Assembly: GCA_003153055.1 (NCBI GenBank)
Contig: PMBV01000055.1
Location: forward strand, 1 to 8,174
Direction: 5' to 3'
From: Myxococcales bacterium
GTDB taxonomy: Bacteria; Myxococcota; Myxococcia; Myxococcales; Myxococcaceae
Length of the DNA stretch: 8,174 nucleotides
Shown: piece after piece, positions 1-7,516 of the stretch
How the letters are laid out: each line of letters opens with the position of its first letter
Position numbering within the stretch: position 1 is the first letter of the stretch
Position numbers and translations under genes: made by a program
Notes under the pieces: model-generated
Databases searched by the model: none
Told to the model about the DNA's origin: nothing
What the model saw: the letters and a program-made list of their open reading frames with translations, nothing else

Positions 1-285
1 CACATCGGCCACCACGTGAAGCAGAACCGCCACTGGACCGAGCTCCCCGGAGACTTTCTCGCCAACGTCGATCGCTACGCGAAGGAGGGCTGTATTGTCT
101 TTGAAGGCATCGACTTCTTCGCCGTCTCGGTGCTGCTCTTCCTCAAACGGTACGACGTCTTGGCCAAGCGCTTCGTGCGGCTGCCGGGAGACCACCGCAC
201 CGACCCCGAGATCGTGGAGCTCCTCCAATCGCGGACCCGGCGCATCGCCGACGATGTCCCCGAGGGAGTCATCGCGAACGCCTGA
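1..285 (+). CDS. 3' end of an unrecognised protein gene (partial)
   Basis: The frame is open from base 1 and ends at TGA 283-285, giving 94 C-terminal residues; the true start lies outside the window. A GTG at 16 is in frame but has no convincing ribosome binding site, so I treat the gene as truncated by the window edge. The visible part is soluble-looking and mixed in charge: a His-rich opening (HIGHHVKQNRHW), a hydrophobic stretch (FFAVSVLLFLKRY) that is too short and too interrupted to call a membrane segment, and a basic, Arg-rich tail ending in VIANA. I do not recognise the family. Codon use matches the neighbouring genes, and the other frames in this stretch are less plausible. The gene is convergent with glgC, with 4 nt between stop codons and no visible terminator hairpin. 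No function is proposed. Confidence 0.6.
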   Translation, partial: HIGHHVKQNRHWTELPGDFLANVDRYAKEGCIVFEGIDFFAVSVLLFLKRYDVLAKRFVRLPGDHRTDPEIVELLQSRTRRIADDVPEGVIANA

Positions 286-289
286 ACCC

Positions 290-1531
290 CTACGCGACCT
301 TGGCGCCCTTGGGAATGACCACGATGCCGCTGTCGGTGACGTAGAAGCGCCTCTTGTCGGCCTCGAGGTCGACGCCGATCTTGGTCCCCGGGGGGATGGT
401 GACGTTCTTGTCGATGATGGCCCGCTTGATGACCGAGTGACGGCCGATCTCCACGTTCTCCATCAAGATGGAGTCGGTGACCTGGGCCCAGGAGTTCACC
501 CGCACCCTCGGCGAGAGCACCGAGCGGTTCACCGTGCCGCCCGAGATGATGCACCCCTCGGACACCAGCGAGTCGGTGGCCTGGCCGACGCGATCGTTCT
601 TGTCATCGGCGAAGACGAACTTCGCCGGCGGGAGGCTGCTCGACGCCGTGGTGATGGGCCACTGCGTGTTGTACAGGTTGAAGACCGGCTCGACCTCGAT
701 GAGGTCCATGTTCGCCTGGTAGTAGGCGTCGAGGGTCCCCACGTCACGCCAGTAGCCGCGCTCCCGGTGGCCCTGGCCGGGCACGTCATTCAAGAGGAAG
801 TCGTAGGCGAACACCCGTGAGCGCTGGTGGAGCGCCGTGAGAATGGACTTGCCGAAGTCGTGGGCCGAGTTTTCGAGCTTGGCGTCTTCGATCACCGCCT
901 GCGTCAAGGTGTCGGTGGTGAAGAGGTAGTTGCCCATCGACGCCAGGCACAGCTCGGGGTGCCCGGGCATCGGCGGCGGGTTCTTCGGCTTCTCGACGAA
1001 GCCCCGCACCTGCCCGTCGGGGGCGATGTCGAGAATGCCGAACTGGTTCCCCTCGCTGATGGGCACCGGCAGCACCGCCACCGTGCAGTCGGCCCGCCGC
1101 GAGACGTGGAAGTCGAGCATCTGCTGCACGTCCATCTGGTAGACGTTGTCGGCGCCGAAGACGAAGACGTGAGACGGGGCCTCGTCGGTGATGAGGTTCA
1201 GGTTCTGGTAGATGGCGTCGGCCGAGCCCTTGTACCAGTCGCCCCCGGTGCGCATCTGCGCCGGCACCGTCTCGCAGAAGTGCCCGAGGAAGGCGGTCAT
1301 TCGCCAGGTGCGAGAGATGTGGTTGTTGAGAGAGTCGGACTTGTATTGGGTCAGCACCTTCAACTTGAAGATGCCGGAGTTGACGAAGTTCGACAGGCAG
1401 AAGTCGATGATGCGATAGCGACCGCCGAAGGGCACGGCCGGCTTGGCCCGCTCCCTGGTGAGGGGGTCGAGTCGCGTGCCAGCGCCTCCAGCAAGAATCA
1501 TGGCCAGTGTTCTCGCGCTCATGAGCCCCAT
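290..1531 (-). CDS. glgC: Glucose-1-phosphate adenylyltransferase (ADP-glucose pyrophosphorylase)
   Basis: This enzyme makes ADP-glucose and pyrophosphate from ATP and glucose 1-phosphate in the cytoplasm, the committed step of bacterial glycogen synthesis. It has 413 aa, close to the family norm (E. coli about 431). The N-terminal nucleotidyltransferase fold carries the pyrophosphorylase signature [11 protein letters not shown] (15-25) followed by [17 protein letters not shown] (28-44). Next come GSADAIYQN (102-110), [10 protein letters not shown] with catalytic Asp128 (E. coli Asp142), FVEKP with glucose-1-phosphate-binding Lys181 (E. coli Lys195), SMGNYLF (198-204) and YWRDVGT (260-266). 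The C-terminal third is the left-handed beta-helix domain, ending in a typical VVIPKGAKV tail. The residue matching E. coli Lys39, part of the fructose 1,6-bisphosphate site, is Glu27, so allosteric control may differ. The start could be ATG 1531 or ATG 1522; neither has a strong ribosome binding site. The gene lies 79 nt downstream of the permease genes on the same strand, so it may be their last cistron or have its own promoter. Confidence 0.97.
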   Translation of the reverse strand: MGLMSARTLAMILAGGAGTRLDPLTRERAKPAVPFGGRYRIIDFCLSNFVNSGIFKLKVLTQYKSDSLNNHISRTWRMTAFLGHFCETVPAQMRTGGDWYKGSADAIYQNLNLITDEAPSHVFVFGADNVYQMDVQQMLDFHVSRRADCTVAVLPVPISEGNQFGILDIAPDGQVRGFVEKPKNPPPMPGHPELCLASMGNYLFTTDTLTQAVIEDAKLENSAHDFGKSILTALHQRSRVFAYDFLLNDVPGQGHRERGYWRDVGTLDAYYQANMDLIEVEPVFNLYNTQWPITTASSSLPPAKFVFADDKNDRVGQATDSLVSEGCIISGGTVNRSVLSPRVRVNSWAQVTDSILMENVEIGRHSVIKRAIIDKNVTIPPGTKIGVDLEADKRRFYVTDSGIVVIPKGAKVA

Positions 1532-1610
1532 GTAATCACTGCCGGTCGATGGCGACGAGTTGTTCGCGCATCGGAGCGGCGAATTTTCCGTCGGTGGGCG
1601 CTCCAGGCGG

Positions 1611-2912
1611 TCAGTTCACGTGGGCCATGGCGGTGACCGGCCGGAGCCGGGCCGCGACGATCGACGGAATCACCGCGAAGAAGGTCACCGCCGAGGTGAT
1701 GAACACCGCCGTGGTGACGACCCACTGGCTGGTGGGCACGATGAGGAGCCGCTCGGACAGGAGCACGAACTGCAAGCCCATGGGCAAGGGCACCGCCGCG
1801 GCGTTGAGGGCGAGCGACACCACCAGCCCCAGCACCACCCCGGCCGCGGTAGAGATGGACCCCAGCAAGGCGCCCTCGGTGAGGAACATGAACAGCACCG
1901 AGCGCCGCTGCATGCCGATGGCCCGCAGGGTGCCGATCTCTTGGGTGCGCTCGCGGATCGACATCCACATGACGATCATGATGCCCACCCCGACGACCTG
2001 CAGCAGCACCACCGCGAGGAAGAACGAGAGGGCGCTCATCAAGTCGACCGTCCAGCTCGAGAAGCTGACCTCGTCGTGCCAGTTGGTGATGTCGAGGCGC
2101 TGGCCGACCCAGGCCTCGCGCTGCACGTTCTCGAACTTCATGAAGAAGGCCCGGGGGTCTTCGTCCATCAACTGGTAGCCGGCCTTGCCCAGGGCGTCCC
2201 TCAGGCGGGCCTCCACGCGCTTGATGTACTCGAGGTCGGCGCTCGGCAGGTACACCTGGAGCGCTCCGGTGGTGTCGTCGTTGAGCTGGTACAGCCGGCG
2301 CAACGTCTCCTCGTTCATGAAGGCCGAGAACTGGCTCATCATGCCCATGTTGCGCACCACGGCGACCACGGTGACGTCGAGGGTGTTGCTCACCCCTCGC
2401 GGCGTGGGCGCCGACAGCGTGAGCGCGTCGCCGACCTTGACCTCGAGATCGCTGGCCTGGTCCTCGAAGAGGAGAATCGACCCGGGCTGGGCCAAACCCT
2501 CGAGGTGACCCTCCTTCACCTTGAGCACCTTCTTGAGCCCTTGCTCCTCGTCGATCCGCACCCCGGCCAGCCCCAACATCTTGGAGCCCGTCTCGCTCAC
2601 CACCCGCGCCCAGCCCCGGCCTCGGTGGGCGATGTAGGTGAGCTCGGGCACCTCACGCTCGATCACCTCGCGAACCTTCGGGGCGTGCGTCACCACTGGA
2701 GCCGCCTGGCCGCTCGTCACCTTGAAGAAGCCGGCGACGTTGACGTGGCCGCTCATCAACGTCGTCGAGGTCTCGACCAGCGAGCGCCGCATGCCCTCGG
2801 TCACTCCGAGCATGACCAGTAACAGCGCCGTCACCAGCCCGATGGCCACCCCGAGGAAGAAGGTGCGCCGCTTGTGCTGCCAGAGGTTCAGCAGGGCGAT
2901 CTTGAAGAGCAT
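1611..2912 (-). CDS. ABC transporter permease, MacB/LolC-LolE (FtsX) type
   Basis: Inner-membrane permease subunit of a type VII (MacB/Lol-like) ABC system; relatives extract lipoproteins from the inner membrane or expel envelope substrates. It has 433 aa, the usual length for LolC/LolE. The layout is classical: a short cytoplasmic N-terminus with basic residues (WQHKRRTFF), TM1 at about 18-37, an extracytoplasmic MacB-type domain at about 40-290, then a C-terminal FtsX domain with TM2 about 296-318, TM3 about 341-370 and TM4 about 397-422. Between TM2 and TM3 sits the conserved cytoplasmic loop [18 protein letters not shown] (321-338), the FtsX-family signature next to the ATPase contact. 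The C-terminus [12 protein letters not shown] is also typical. ATG 2912 lies 7 nt after the stop of the larger permease; a GGAG inside the last codons of that gene can serve as ribosome binding site, which implies co-translation. The two permeases probably pair. The substrate cannot be read from the sequence. Confidence 0.93.
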   Translation of the reverse strand: MLFKIALLNLWQHKRRTFFLGVAIGLVTALLLVMLGVTEGMRRSLVETSTTLMSGHVNVAGFFKVTSGQAAPVVTHAPKVREVIEREVPELTYIAHRGRGWARVVSETGSKMLGLAGVRIDEEQGLKKVLKVKEGHLEGLAQPGSILLFEDQASDLEVKVGDALTLSAPTPRGVSNTLDVTVVAVVRNMGMMSQFSAFMNEETLRRLYQLNDDTTGALQVYLPSADLEYIKRVEARLRDALGKAGYQLMDEDPRAFFMKFENVQREAWVGQRLDITNWHDEVSFSSWTVDLMSALSFFLAVVLLQVVGVGIMIVMWMSIRERTQEIGTLRAIGMQRRSVLFMFLTEGALLGSISTAAGVVLGLVVSLALNAAAVPLPMGLQFVLLSERLLIVPTSQWVVTTAVFITSAVTFFAVIPSIVAARLRPVTAMAHVN

Positions 2913-2919
2913 GCCTTGG

Positions 2920-5268
2920 TCACTCCGCGGATTGCATGGCGGTGAGCGGCGAGACCCTCGTCGCCAGGTAGACGGGAAACAGCACGGCCAACAGGCTCAC
3001 CAACAGGGTCACCCCCACCGACATGGCGAGCCCCATGAAGCTCAACTCCGGCCTCAGCACCGGCCCCGAGAAGAAGAAGTACAGCTCGTCGCGAAAGGCG
3101 GGAATGCCCGAGGCGTGCATCCACCCCACCACCGCCGCGCCCGCCGCCGCGCCCAGGATGCCGAAGACGACCGCCAGCACCATCGTCTCCACCAGCACCA
3201 TGCCCACCACGAATTCCCGCTGCGCGCCGATGGCCCGCAAGGTCCCGATGGTGACCGTGCGCTGGAGCGTGGCGATGGTGACGCCGATGGTCACCACGAT
3301 GAGGGCGATGAAGGCGAAGGCCGCCACGATGCCGACCAGCATCATGCGGAAGAAGGTGATGAATTGCCCCAGGAAGCCCGCCGCGGTGGCCCAGTCGACC
3401 ACCCAGGTGCGGGGCTTGGCCGAGGCGAGCACGCCCTCTACCGACTCGACGTCGTCGCTCGAGAGGGCCGGCCGCGCGCTCTTGAGCGCCTGCTCGAGGC
3501 CCAGCAGCGCCTCGTCGGCCGGGGGGGCCTTGCCATCGCGCCGCGCCTTCTCGAGGTCGAGCACCGAGCCCAGCGCCGCGCTGAGGGCGAAGGGCAGGGG
3601 GCCGGCCTTGATGGTCGCCGCGGCGCGGTCCAGGGCCTGGGGGTCCACCGGGGGTTTCTCGGTGGCCAGCGCCGCCTCGATGGCCGAGCGAGCGCGGGTG
3701 AGGGCGAGGGGCGAGCCGTCCTTGAGGATGATGGCGGCGTTGAGCACCACGCCGTGATCCACGTCTTCGAGGGCGAAGGTGTCGGGCCGAACGGTGCGCT
3801 TCTTCCCCGAGCTTGGGGGCTCGGTGACCCGCTGAGCGTGCGCCTCCTCGACCACCGGGGCATCGCCGCCGAACAGCTCGGCCTCGGCGTTCGCGCGGGT
3901 GACGACCTTGGCGTTGGCTTCTGCCTTGAGCTGCTGCTGCTCGGCCTTGGCGTCGGAGGTGAGGTACCCGTAGAGGTCGCGAAAGGTGACGATGTCGACC
4001 AGCGTGTTGACCGCCGCGAGGGGGGACTTCTCGAGGCCCCGAAACTCGAAGATGCCGTACACCTTTACCAGCGCCGAGTTCACCGAGCCTGAACGCCCCA
4101 CGCTGCGCAGCGTGATGGAGTCGCCGACCTTGGCCCGGTACAGCGTGAGGTCTGGCGCGAGCTCGGCGTAGAAGAAGCGGTACCGGGCCTCGAAGTCGTC
4201 GTCGGTCATGTCGAAGAAGCGCGACAGCAGCGCGGCGAGGTCGGTGTCCTTCGAGCCCAGGAGCCCCTGGAGCTTCTTCACCGCGGTGGCCGTCTTGAGG
4301 GCGTCGAGCTGGAGGATGAACTCCTTGGTCTGGCTCTGGTTCTCTTTCACCATACGAGTCAGCTCTTTGTCGCTGGGGTCGGCGATGCGTCGACCGGCCG
4401 CGCGAGCGTCGCGGATCTTGTCGAGCCGTCGGGCGTTCTTCAGCTTGAGGAAGTCCTCGCAGAACAGCCTCGGGAGCAGCACGCCCCGGTGGCCGGGCGG
4501 CACCGGGCCTCCCTCGACGATGGTCATGCGATCGAAGGTCTTCTGGTAGGCGTCGAGGTCGGTGCCGATGTACCGCACGAAGAGCATGTCGCTGTCGCCC
4601 ACCTGTGGCGCCACCTGGTTCTCGAGCAGCTCGAGGTGCCCGAAGGGGTCGTCGTCGAAGGTGGCCCAGAAGTCCTCCGAGACGGCGCGGGTGAGGGCCG
4701 CGTGCTCGGCGGGGTCGATGGCGTCAGTGGTGACGAGCTCGGCGGCCCGCTCCGAGTCTTTGACCAGCACCGACACCATGTTCTGCACGTGGGCCTTGAG
4801 GCTCTTCGACCGGCGGTCGAACTCCGCGGGCTCGAGGCGGGCCTCGTCGCTGCGCTGGGCCCGGTACAGGTCGCGGAGCTTTTCGAGCGTCAGGTCGATG
4901 GTGTTGCCCGAGCTCACCATGGCCGTCGCCGCCCCCATCGGCACCACCTGCTTCACGTTGGGAATGCCCAGGAGCGTGGCCTTGAGCCGGGGGAAGTCGT
5001 CCAACGGTGCCAAGTTGGAGTCGCTGCCGTCGATCTTCCCGTACACCTCGAGGGCGTCTTTCGAGCGGGCCCCGTACACCTGCAGGTGCCCGGTGATGCT
5101 GCCCACCACGCTCTTGCTGAGCGATTCGTCGAGGGTCGAGAACAGCGAGCCTCCGATGACCAGCAGGGCCGCGCCGAAGGCCAGCACCGAGCCCACGAAG
5201 ACGTTGAGGAAGCTCGAGACGATGTTCGCCAGCGAGATGCGCACCAGCACCAGCACTCGAGAAAGCAT
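2920..5268 (-). CDS. Large ABC transporter permease, MacB/LolE (FtsX) type, with an expanded extracytoplasmic domain
   Basis: Second permease of the pair, first gene of the minus-strand operon. I choose ATG 5268 (782 aa): it has a GGAG 5 nt upstream and gives a normal N-terminus (MLSRVLVLVRISLANI). An in-frame ATG at 5334 would add 22 polar residues (804 aa), has no ribosome binding site and would run through the divergent control region. TM1 is at about 21-43. The FtsX domain is at the C-terminus: TM2 about 646-668, signature loop [16 protein letters not shown] (670-685), TM3 about 687-712, TM4 about 744-768, tail RVSPLTAMQSAE. The span between TM1 and TM2 is about 600 residues, against roughly 220-260 in LolC/LolE. 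The extra part is charged and partly helical, with Lys/Ala/Gln-rich stretches (AEQQQLKAEANAK) and a probably flexible PPSSGKKRTVRP segment. The reading frame is intact throughout, so this is a built-in expansion and not a fusion artefact. No ATPase gene is adjacent. Confidence 0.9.
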   Translation of the reverse strand: MLSRVLVLVRISLANIVSSFLNVFVGSVLAFGAALLVIGGSLFSTLDESLSKSVVGSITGHLQVYGARSKDALEVYGKIDGSDSNLAPLDDFPRLKATLLGIPNVKQVVPMGAATAMVSSGNTIDLTLEKLRDLYRAQRSDEARLEPAEFDRRSKSLKAHVQNMVSVLVKDSERAAELVTTDAIDPAEHAALTRAVSEDFWATFDDDPFGHLELLENQVAPQVGDSDMLFVRYIGTDLDAYQKTFDRMTIVEGGPVPPGHRGVLLPRLFCEDFLKLKNARRLDKIRDARAAGRRIADPSDKELTRMVKENQSQTKEFILQLDALKTATAVKKLQGLLGSKDTDLAALLSRFFDMTDDDFEARYRFFYAELAPDLTLYRAKVGDSITLRSVGRSGSVNSALVKVYGIFEFRGLEKSPLAAVNTLVDIVTFRDLYGYLTSDAKAEQQQLKAEANAKVVTRANAEAELFGGDAPVVEEAHAQRVTEPPSSGKKRTVRPDTFALEDVDHGVVLNAAIILKDGSPLALTRARSAIEAALATEKPPVDPQALDRAAATIKAGPLPFALSAALGSVLDLEKARRDGKAPPADEALLGLEQALKSARPALSSDDVESVEGVLASAKPRTWVVDWATAAGFLGQFITFFRMMLVGIVAAFAFIALIVVTIGVTIATLQRTVTIGTLRAIGAQREFVVGMVLVETMVLAVVFGILGAAAGAAVVGWMHASGIPAFRDELYFFFSGPVLRPELSFMGLAMSVGVTLLVSLLAVLFPVYLATRVSPLTAMQSAE

Positions 5269-5273
5269 GGACG

Positions 5274-5277
5274 CTCC
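5274..5277 (-). promoter_or_regulatory. Ribosome binding site that decides the start of the large permease
   Basis: Read on the minus strand, the sequence is CGGAGCGTCCATG: a GGAG core 5 nt before ATG 5268. The alternative ATG at 5334 has no comparable purine stretch at the right distance. This favours the 782-aa form over the 804-aa form. Confidence 0.65.
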
Positions 5278-5318
5278 GAAGGTAGGCCGCCGGGGTGGTT
5301 CACTATCTCTTGGGCCCT

Positions 5319-5355
5319 CCCTTCGCACCATCATTGAAGGGTCCAGAGCCCTTCG
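5319..5355. repeat. Three alternating half-sites (CCCTTC - GAAGGG - CCCTTC), candidate operator
   Basis: CCCTTC at 5319-5324, GAAGGG at 5336-5341 and CCCTTC at 5349-5354 are exact copies in alternating orientation. The outer two extend to CCCTTCG and start exactly 30 bp apart, close to three helical turns. The right pair (loop of 7 nt, 5342-5348) could also form a small RNA hairpin in either transcript; the left pair has an 11-nt spacer. Placement in the middle of a divergent promoter region suggests binding by a dimeric regulator. No regulator gene is in the window, and 6-bp matches in GC-rich DNA can arise by chance. Confidence 0.4.
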
Positions 5356-5365
5356 AGTTGGGCTA

Positions 5366-5370
5366 AGAGG
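5366..5370 (+). promoter_or_regulatory. Ribosome binding site of the Tat-signal small subunit gene
   Basis: AGAGG lies 5 nt before ATG 5376 (AGAGGCGATCATG). It supports that start, which also places the twin-arginine motif at the expected distance from the N-terminus. Confidence 0.6.
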
Positions 5371-5375
5371 CGATC

Positions 5376-5966
5376 ATGAAGATGTACTTGCCGCCCCCGG
5401 GGCACAAGAGCTCTCGGCGGGTCGTCCTGAAGAGGGGTCTGGTGGGAGGGCTCCTCCTCGCATTGGGCGGGGGTGGCTGGCTCTTCACCCGAAAGAGCGT
5501 GGTGACGCGGGCTCCGGCGGGCCTCAAGGTGTTGTCCGAGCGCGAGTACGCGGTGGTCTCGACGCTGGTCATGCGCTTCATTCCCCGGCGCGGAGGCTTC
5601 CCCCGGCCCGACGAGCTCGACACGGCCACCGCCGTCGACACCATTCTCTCGATGGAAGATGAAACGGCCAAGGTCGAGGTGCGGCGGTTGTTGCTGTTGT
5701 TCGAGAACGCCTTGCCCAACTTCCTGTTCGGTCGCCGCGGCCAGCCCTTCACCCAGCTCTCGGTCGAGGAGCAGGAGCGAGTCCTGGTGGAGTGGCGGGA
5801 GAGCCGCCTGGTGCTTCGGCGAACGGGCTACCTGGCGCTCCGCACGCTGGTGAACGCCGCCTACTACGGCAACCCGCTGGTGTGGCCGGCGCTCAAGTAC
5901 CCAGGGCCGCCACCCGGGGTCTACGACTCGACGGCGCCGGTGTGGAAGGGCACGGGTGTGCCGTGA
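5376..5966 (+). CDS. Tat-signal small subunit, gluconate 2-dehydrogenase subunit 3 family
   Basis: Protein of 196 aa that appears to be the small partner of the GMC flavoprotein encoded next to it. The N-terminus has a twin-arginine signal: basic region with SRRVVLK (13-19, Arg14-Arg15) followed by a Gly/Leu-rich hydrophobic core (about 21-37, GLVGGLLLALGGGGWLF). No AxA site sits directly after the core, so it may remain as a membrane anchor; APA at about 51-53 is a poor, distant alternative. The rest (LSEREYAVVSTLVMRFIPR, then helices with LLLLFENALPNFLFG and a GNPLVWPALKYPGPPPGVYD tail) resembles the helical small subunit of membrane-bound gluconate and related dehydrogenases. In that family the subunit helps export and stabilise the flavoprotein and has no redox centre of its own. 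ATG 5376 has AGAGG 5 nt upstream. The stop codon overlaps the GMC start by 4 nt (GTGA), indicating translational coupling. Confidence 0.8.
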   Translation: MKMYLPPPGHKSSRRVVLKRGLVGGLLLALGGGGWLFTRKSVVTRAPAGLKVLSEREYAVVSTLVMRFIPRRGGFPRPDELDTATAVDTILSMEDETAKVEVRRLLLLFENALPNFLFGRRGQPFTQLSVEEQERVLVEWRESRLVLRRTGYLALRTLVNAAYYGNPLVWPALKYPGPPPGVYDSTAPVWKGTGVP

Positions 5967-7516
5967 GCGGCCGCATCTTTACGCCCGACGAGCTGACCAA
6001 GGACCTCGATCTCACCTGTGACGTGTGCATCATCGGCTCGGGGAGCGGTGGGGCGTGGCTGGCGCACGAGCTGGTCAAGGCGGGCAAGAGCGTCGTCATG
6101 CTCGAGGAGGGCGGGTACCACACGCGCCGCGAGTTCGACATGACCGAGGCGCGGGCCTTCGCCACGCTGTACCAGGAGCTTGGCAACCGCACGACCGACG
6201 ACTTCTCGGTCTCATTCCTCCAGGGTCGCGGCGTCGGCGGAGGCACGACGGTCAACTGGTGCTCGTGCTTTCGAACTCCGGAGCGAATCCTCAAGCACTG
6301 GCGCGAGGTCAACGGCGTCGACACGCTGTCGAGCGCGGTGCTGGCGCCGCACTTCGAGGCAGTGGAGAGCCGGCTCCACGTCGCCCCTTGGCCGCTCGAC
6401 GCCATCAACGAGAACAACCGGGTGCTGTGGGATGGCTTGGGTGCGCTCAACTACGAGCGAGGCCTCATTCGCCGCAACGTGCTCAATTGCCGCAACCTGG
6501 GCTACTGCGGCATGGGCTGCCCGGTCGACGCCAAGCAGTCGATGGCCGTGACGGTGCTGCCCGACGCCGTCACCCAGGGCCTGAACCTCTACGCCAACAC
6601 CTCGGCGCGGACGCTCGAATGGACTGGCCGCAAGGTGACCCTGGTGCGGGCCGAGGTGCTCGACCCGGTGAAGAACCGCCCGACCGGCGTGAAGGTGGTG
6701 GTGCGGCCCAAGCTGACGGTGGTGAGCGGAGGGGCCATCAACTCGCCGGGCCTGCTGCTCCGTTCGGGGCTCGACGCCGAGGGCCGCGTGGGGCAGCGCA
6801 CCTGGGTGCACCCGGTGATGGTGATGCTGGGGCTCTACGAGAAAGAGGTCCGCGCCTTCTCGGGGGCGCCTCAGAGCGTGTATTCCCACCACTTCATCGA
6901 GCGGGGCCCGGGGAAGATGGGCTTCTTCCTCGAGGTGCCACCGGTGCACCCCATGCTGGGGAGCATCGTCGCCACTGGCACCGGGGCCCAACTCCAGGAC
7001 GTCTTGTCTGATCTGCCGCACGTGGGCGCGATGCTGGCGATTCACACCGATGGCCTGTTGCCCGAGGAATCGGGCGGCACCGTGCGGCTTCGAGACGGCG
7101 CCTATTCCCGGTACTCCATCGACTACGACTTCACCGACGCCCACTGGGAGGCCTTCCGCGCGGCGTGCAAAGAGATGGCCCGCATTCAGTTCGCGGCCGG
7201 GGCCAAGAAGGTCTTCTCGCTGCACCTCGACCCGATGGTGCTGGAGCGCCCGGAGGACATCGACAAGCTCGACGGCGCGGCGTGGGAGCCGGTAAGGTTG
7301 AAGGTGCTCTCGGCCCACCAGTTGGGTGGCTGCGTGATGGGGAAGGACCCGGCGCGCTCGGTGGTCGACCAGCACCTGCGGGTGCACACCATGGACAACC
7401 TCTTCGTGGTCGACGGCTCGGTGCTGCCTTCGGGCCTGGGGGTCAACCCGCAGGAGACCATCTTCGGAATCGCGCACTGGGCCGCCAAGCACATCGTGCA
7501 GGCGATTCCCGGCTGA
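5963..7516 (+). CDS. FAD-dependent GMC-family oxidoreductase
   Basis: Glucose-methanol-choline family flavoenzyme of 517 aa that oxidises an alcohol or sugar hydroxyl; the substrate is unknown. The FAD-binding GSGSGG is at 25-30, with Glu48 ending the second strand (VVMLEEGG) to bind the ribose. The second FAD motif GRGVGGGTTVNW is at 88-99. The C-terminal substrate domain holds the conserved pair His452 (SAHQLGGCVMG) and Asn495 (GVNPQETIFGIAHWAAKH), with DNLFVVDGSVLP between them. A cysteine group, Cys176-x5-Cys182-x3-Cys186 (GYCGMGCPVDAKQS), resembles the Cys-rich segment of bacterial GMC dehydrogenases and long-chain alcohol or sterol oxidases. I choose GTG 5963: it overlaps the upstream stop (GTGA) and begins just before the FAD domain; earlier in-frame starts lie inside the small-subunit gene. 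There is no signal peptide, so export would depend on the Tat partner. No cytochrome c subunit gene follows, unlike three-subunit gluconate dehydrogenase. Confidence 0.93.
   Translation: MSGRIFTPDELTKDLDLTCDVCIIGSGSGGAWLAHELVKAGKSVVMLEEGGYHTRREFDMTEARAFATLYQELGNRTTDDFSVSFLQGRGVGGGTTVNWCSCFRTPERILKHWREVNGVDTLSSAVLAPHFEAVESRLHVAPWPLDAINENNRVLWDGLGALNYERGLIRRNVLNCRNLGYCGMGCPVDAKQSMAVTVLPDAVTQGLNLYANTSARTLEWTGRKVTLVRAEVLDPVKNRPTGVKVVVRPKLTVVSGGAINSPGLLLRSGLDAEGRVGQRTWVHPVMVMLGLYEKEVRAFSGAPQSVYSHHFIERGPGKMGFFLEVPPVHPMLGSIVATGTGAQLQDVLSDLPHVGAMLAIHTDGLLPEESGGTVRLRDGAYSRYSIDYDFTDAHWEAFRAACKEMARIQFAAGAKKVFSLHLDPMVLERPEDIDKLDGAAWEPVRLKVLSAHQLGGCVMGKDPARSVVDQHLRVHTMDNLFVVDGSVLPSGLGVNPQETIFGIAHWAAKHIVQAIPG

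Larger units (their letters stand above)
5269..5375. promoter_or_regulatory. Divergent intergenic control region
   Basis: This 107-nt gap separates the 5' ends of the minus-strand permease operon and the plus-strand oxidoreductase operon, so promoters for both must lie here or overlap the gene starts. I see no confident -35/-10 pair in either direction and no sigma-54 GG-N10-GC element. The clearest structure is the CCCTTC/GAAGGG half-site set at 5319-5355, annotated separately. The shared location would allow one regulator to control both operons; this is inference. Confidence 0.5.

Noticed and set aside
1573..1604. Inverted repeat GGAGCG ... CGCTCC between the permease genes and glgC
   Set aside because: A 6-bp stem with a 20-nt loop and no U-tract is too weak to call a terminator or operator in GC-rich DNA.
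1560..2822. 420-aa plus-strand open frame over the 433-aa permease
   Set aside because: His/Glu/Arg-rich translation without domains, antisense to a permease with clear TM segments and the FtsX signature.
2638..4092. 484-aa plus-strand open frame over the large permease
   Set aside because: Shadow frame caused by GC-rich codon use; no recognisable motif, and the minus-strand gene accounts for the stretch.
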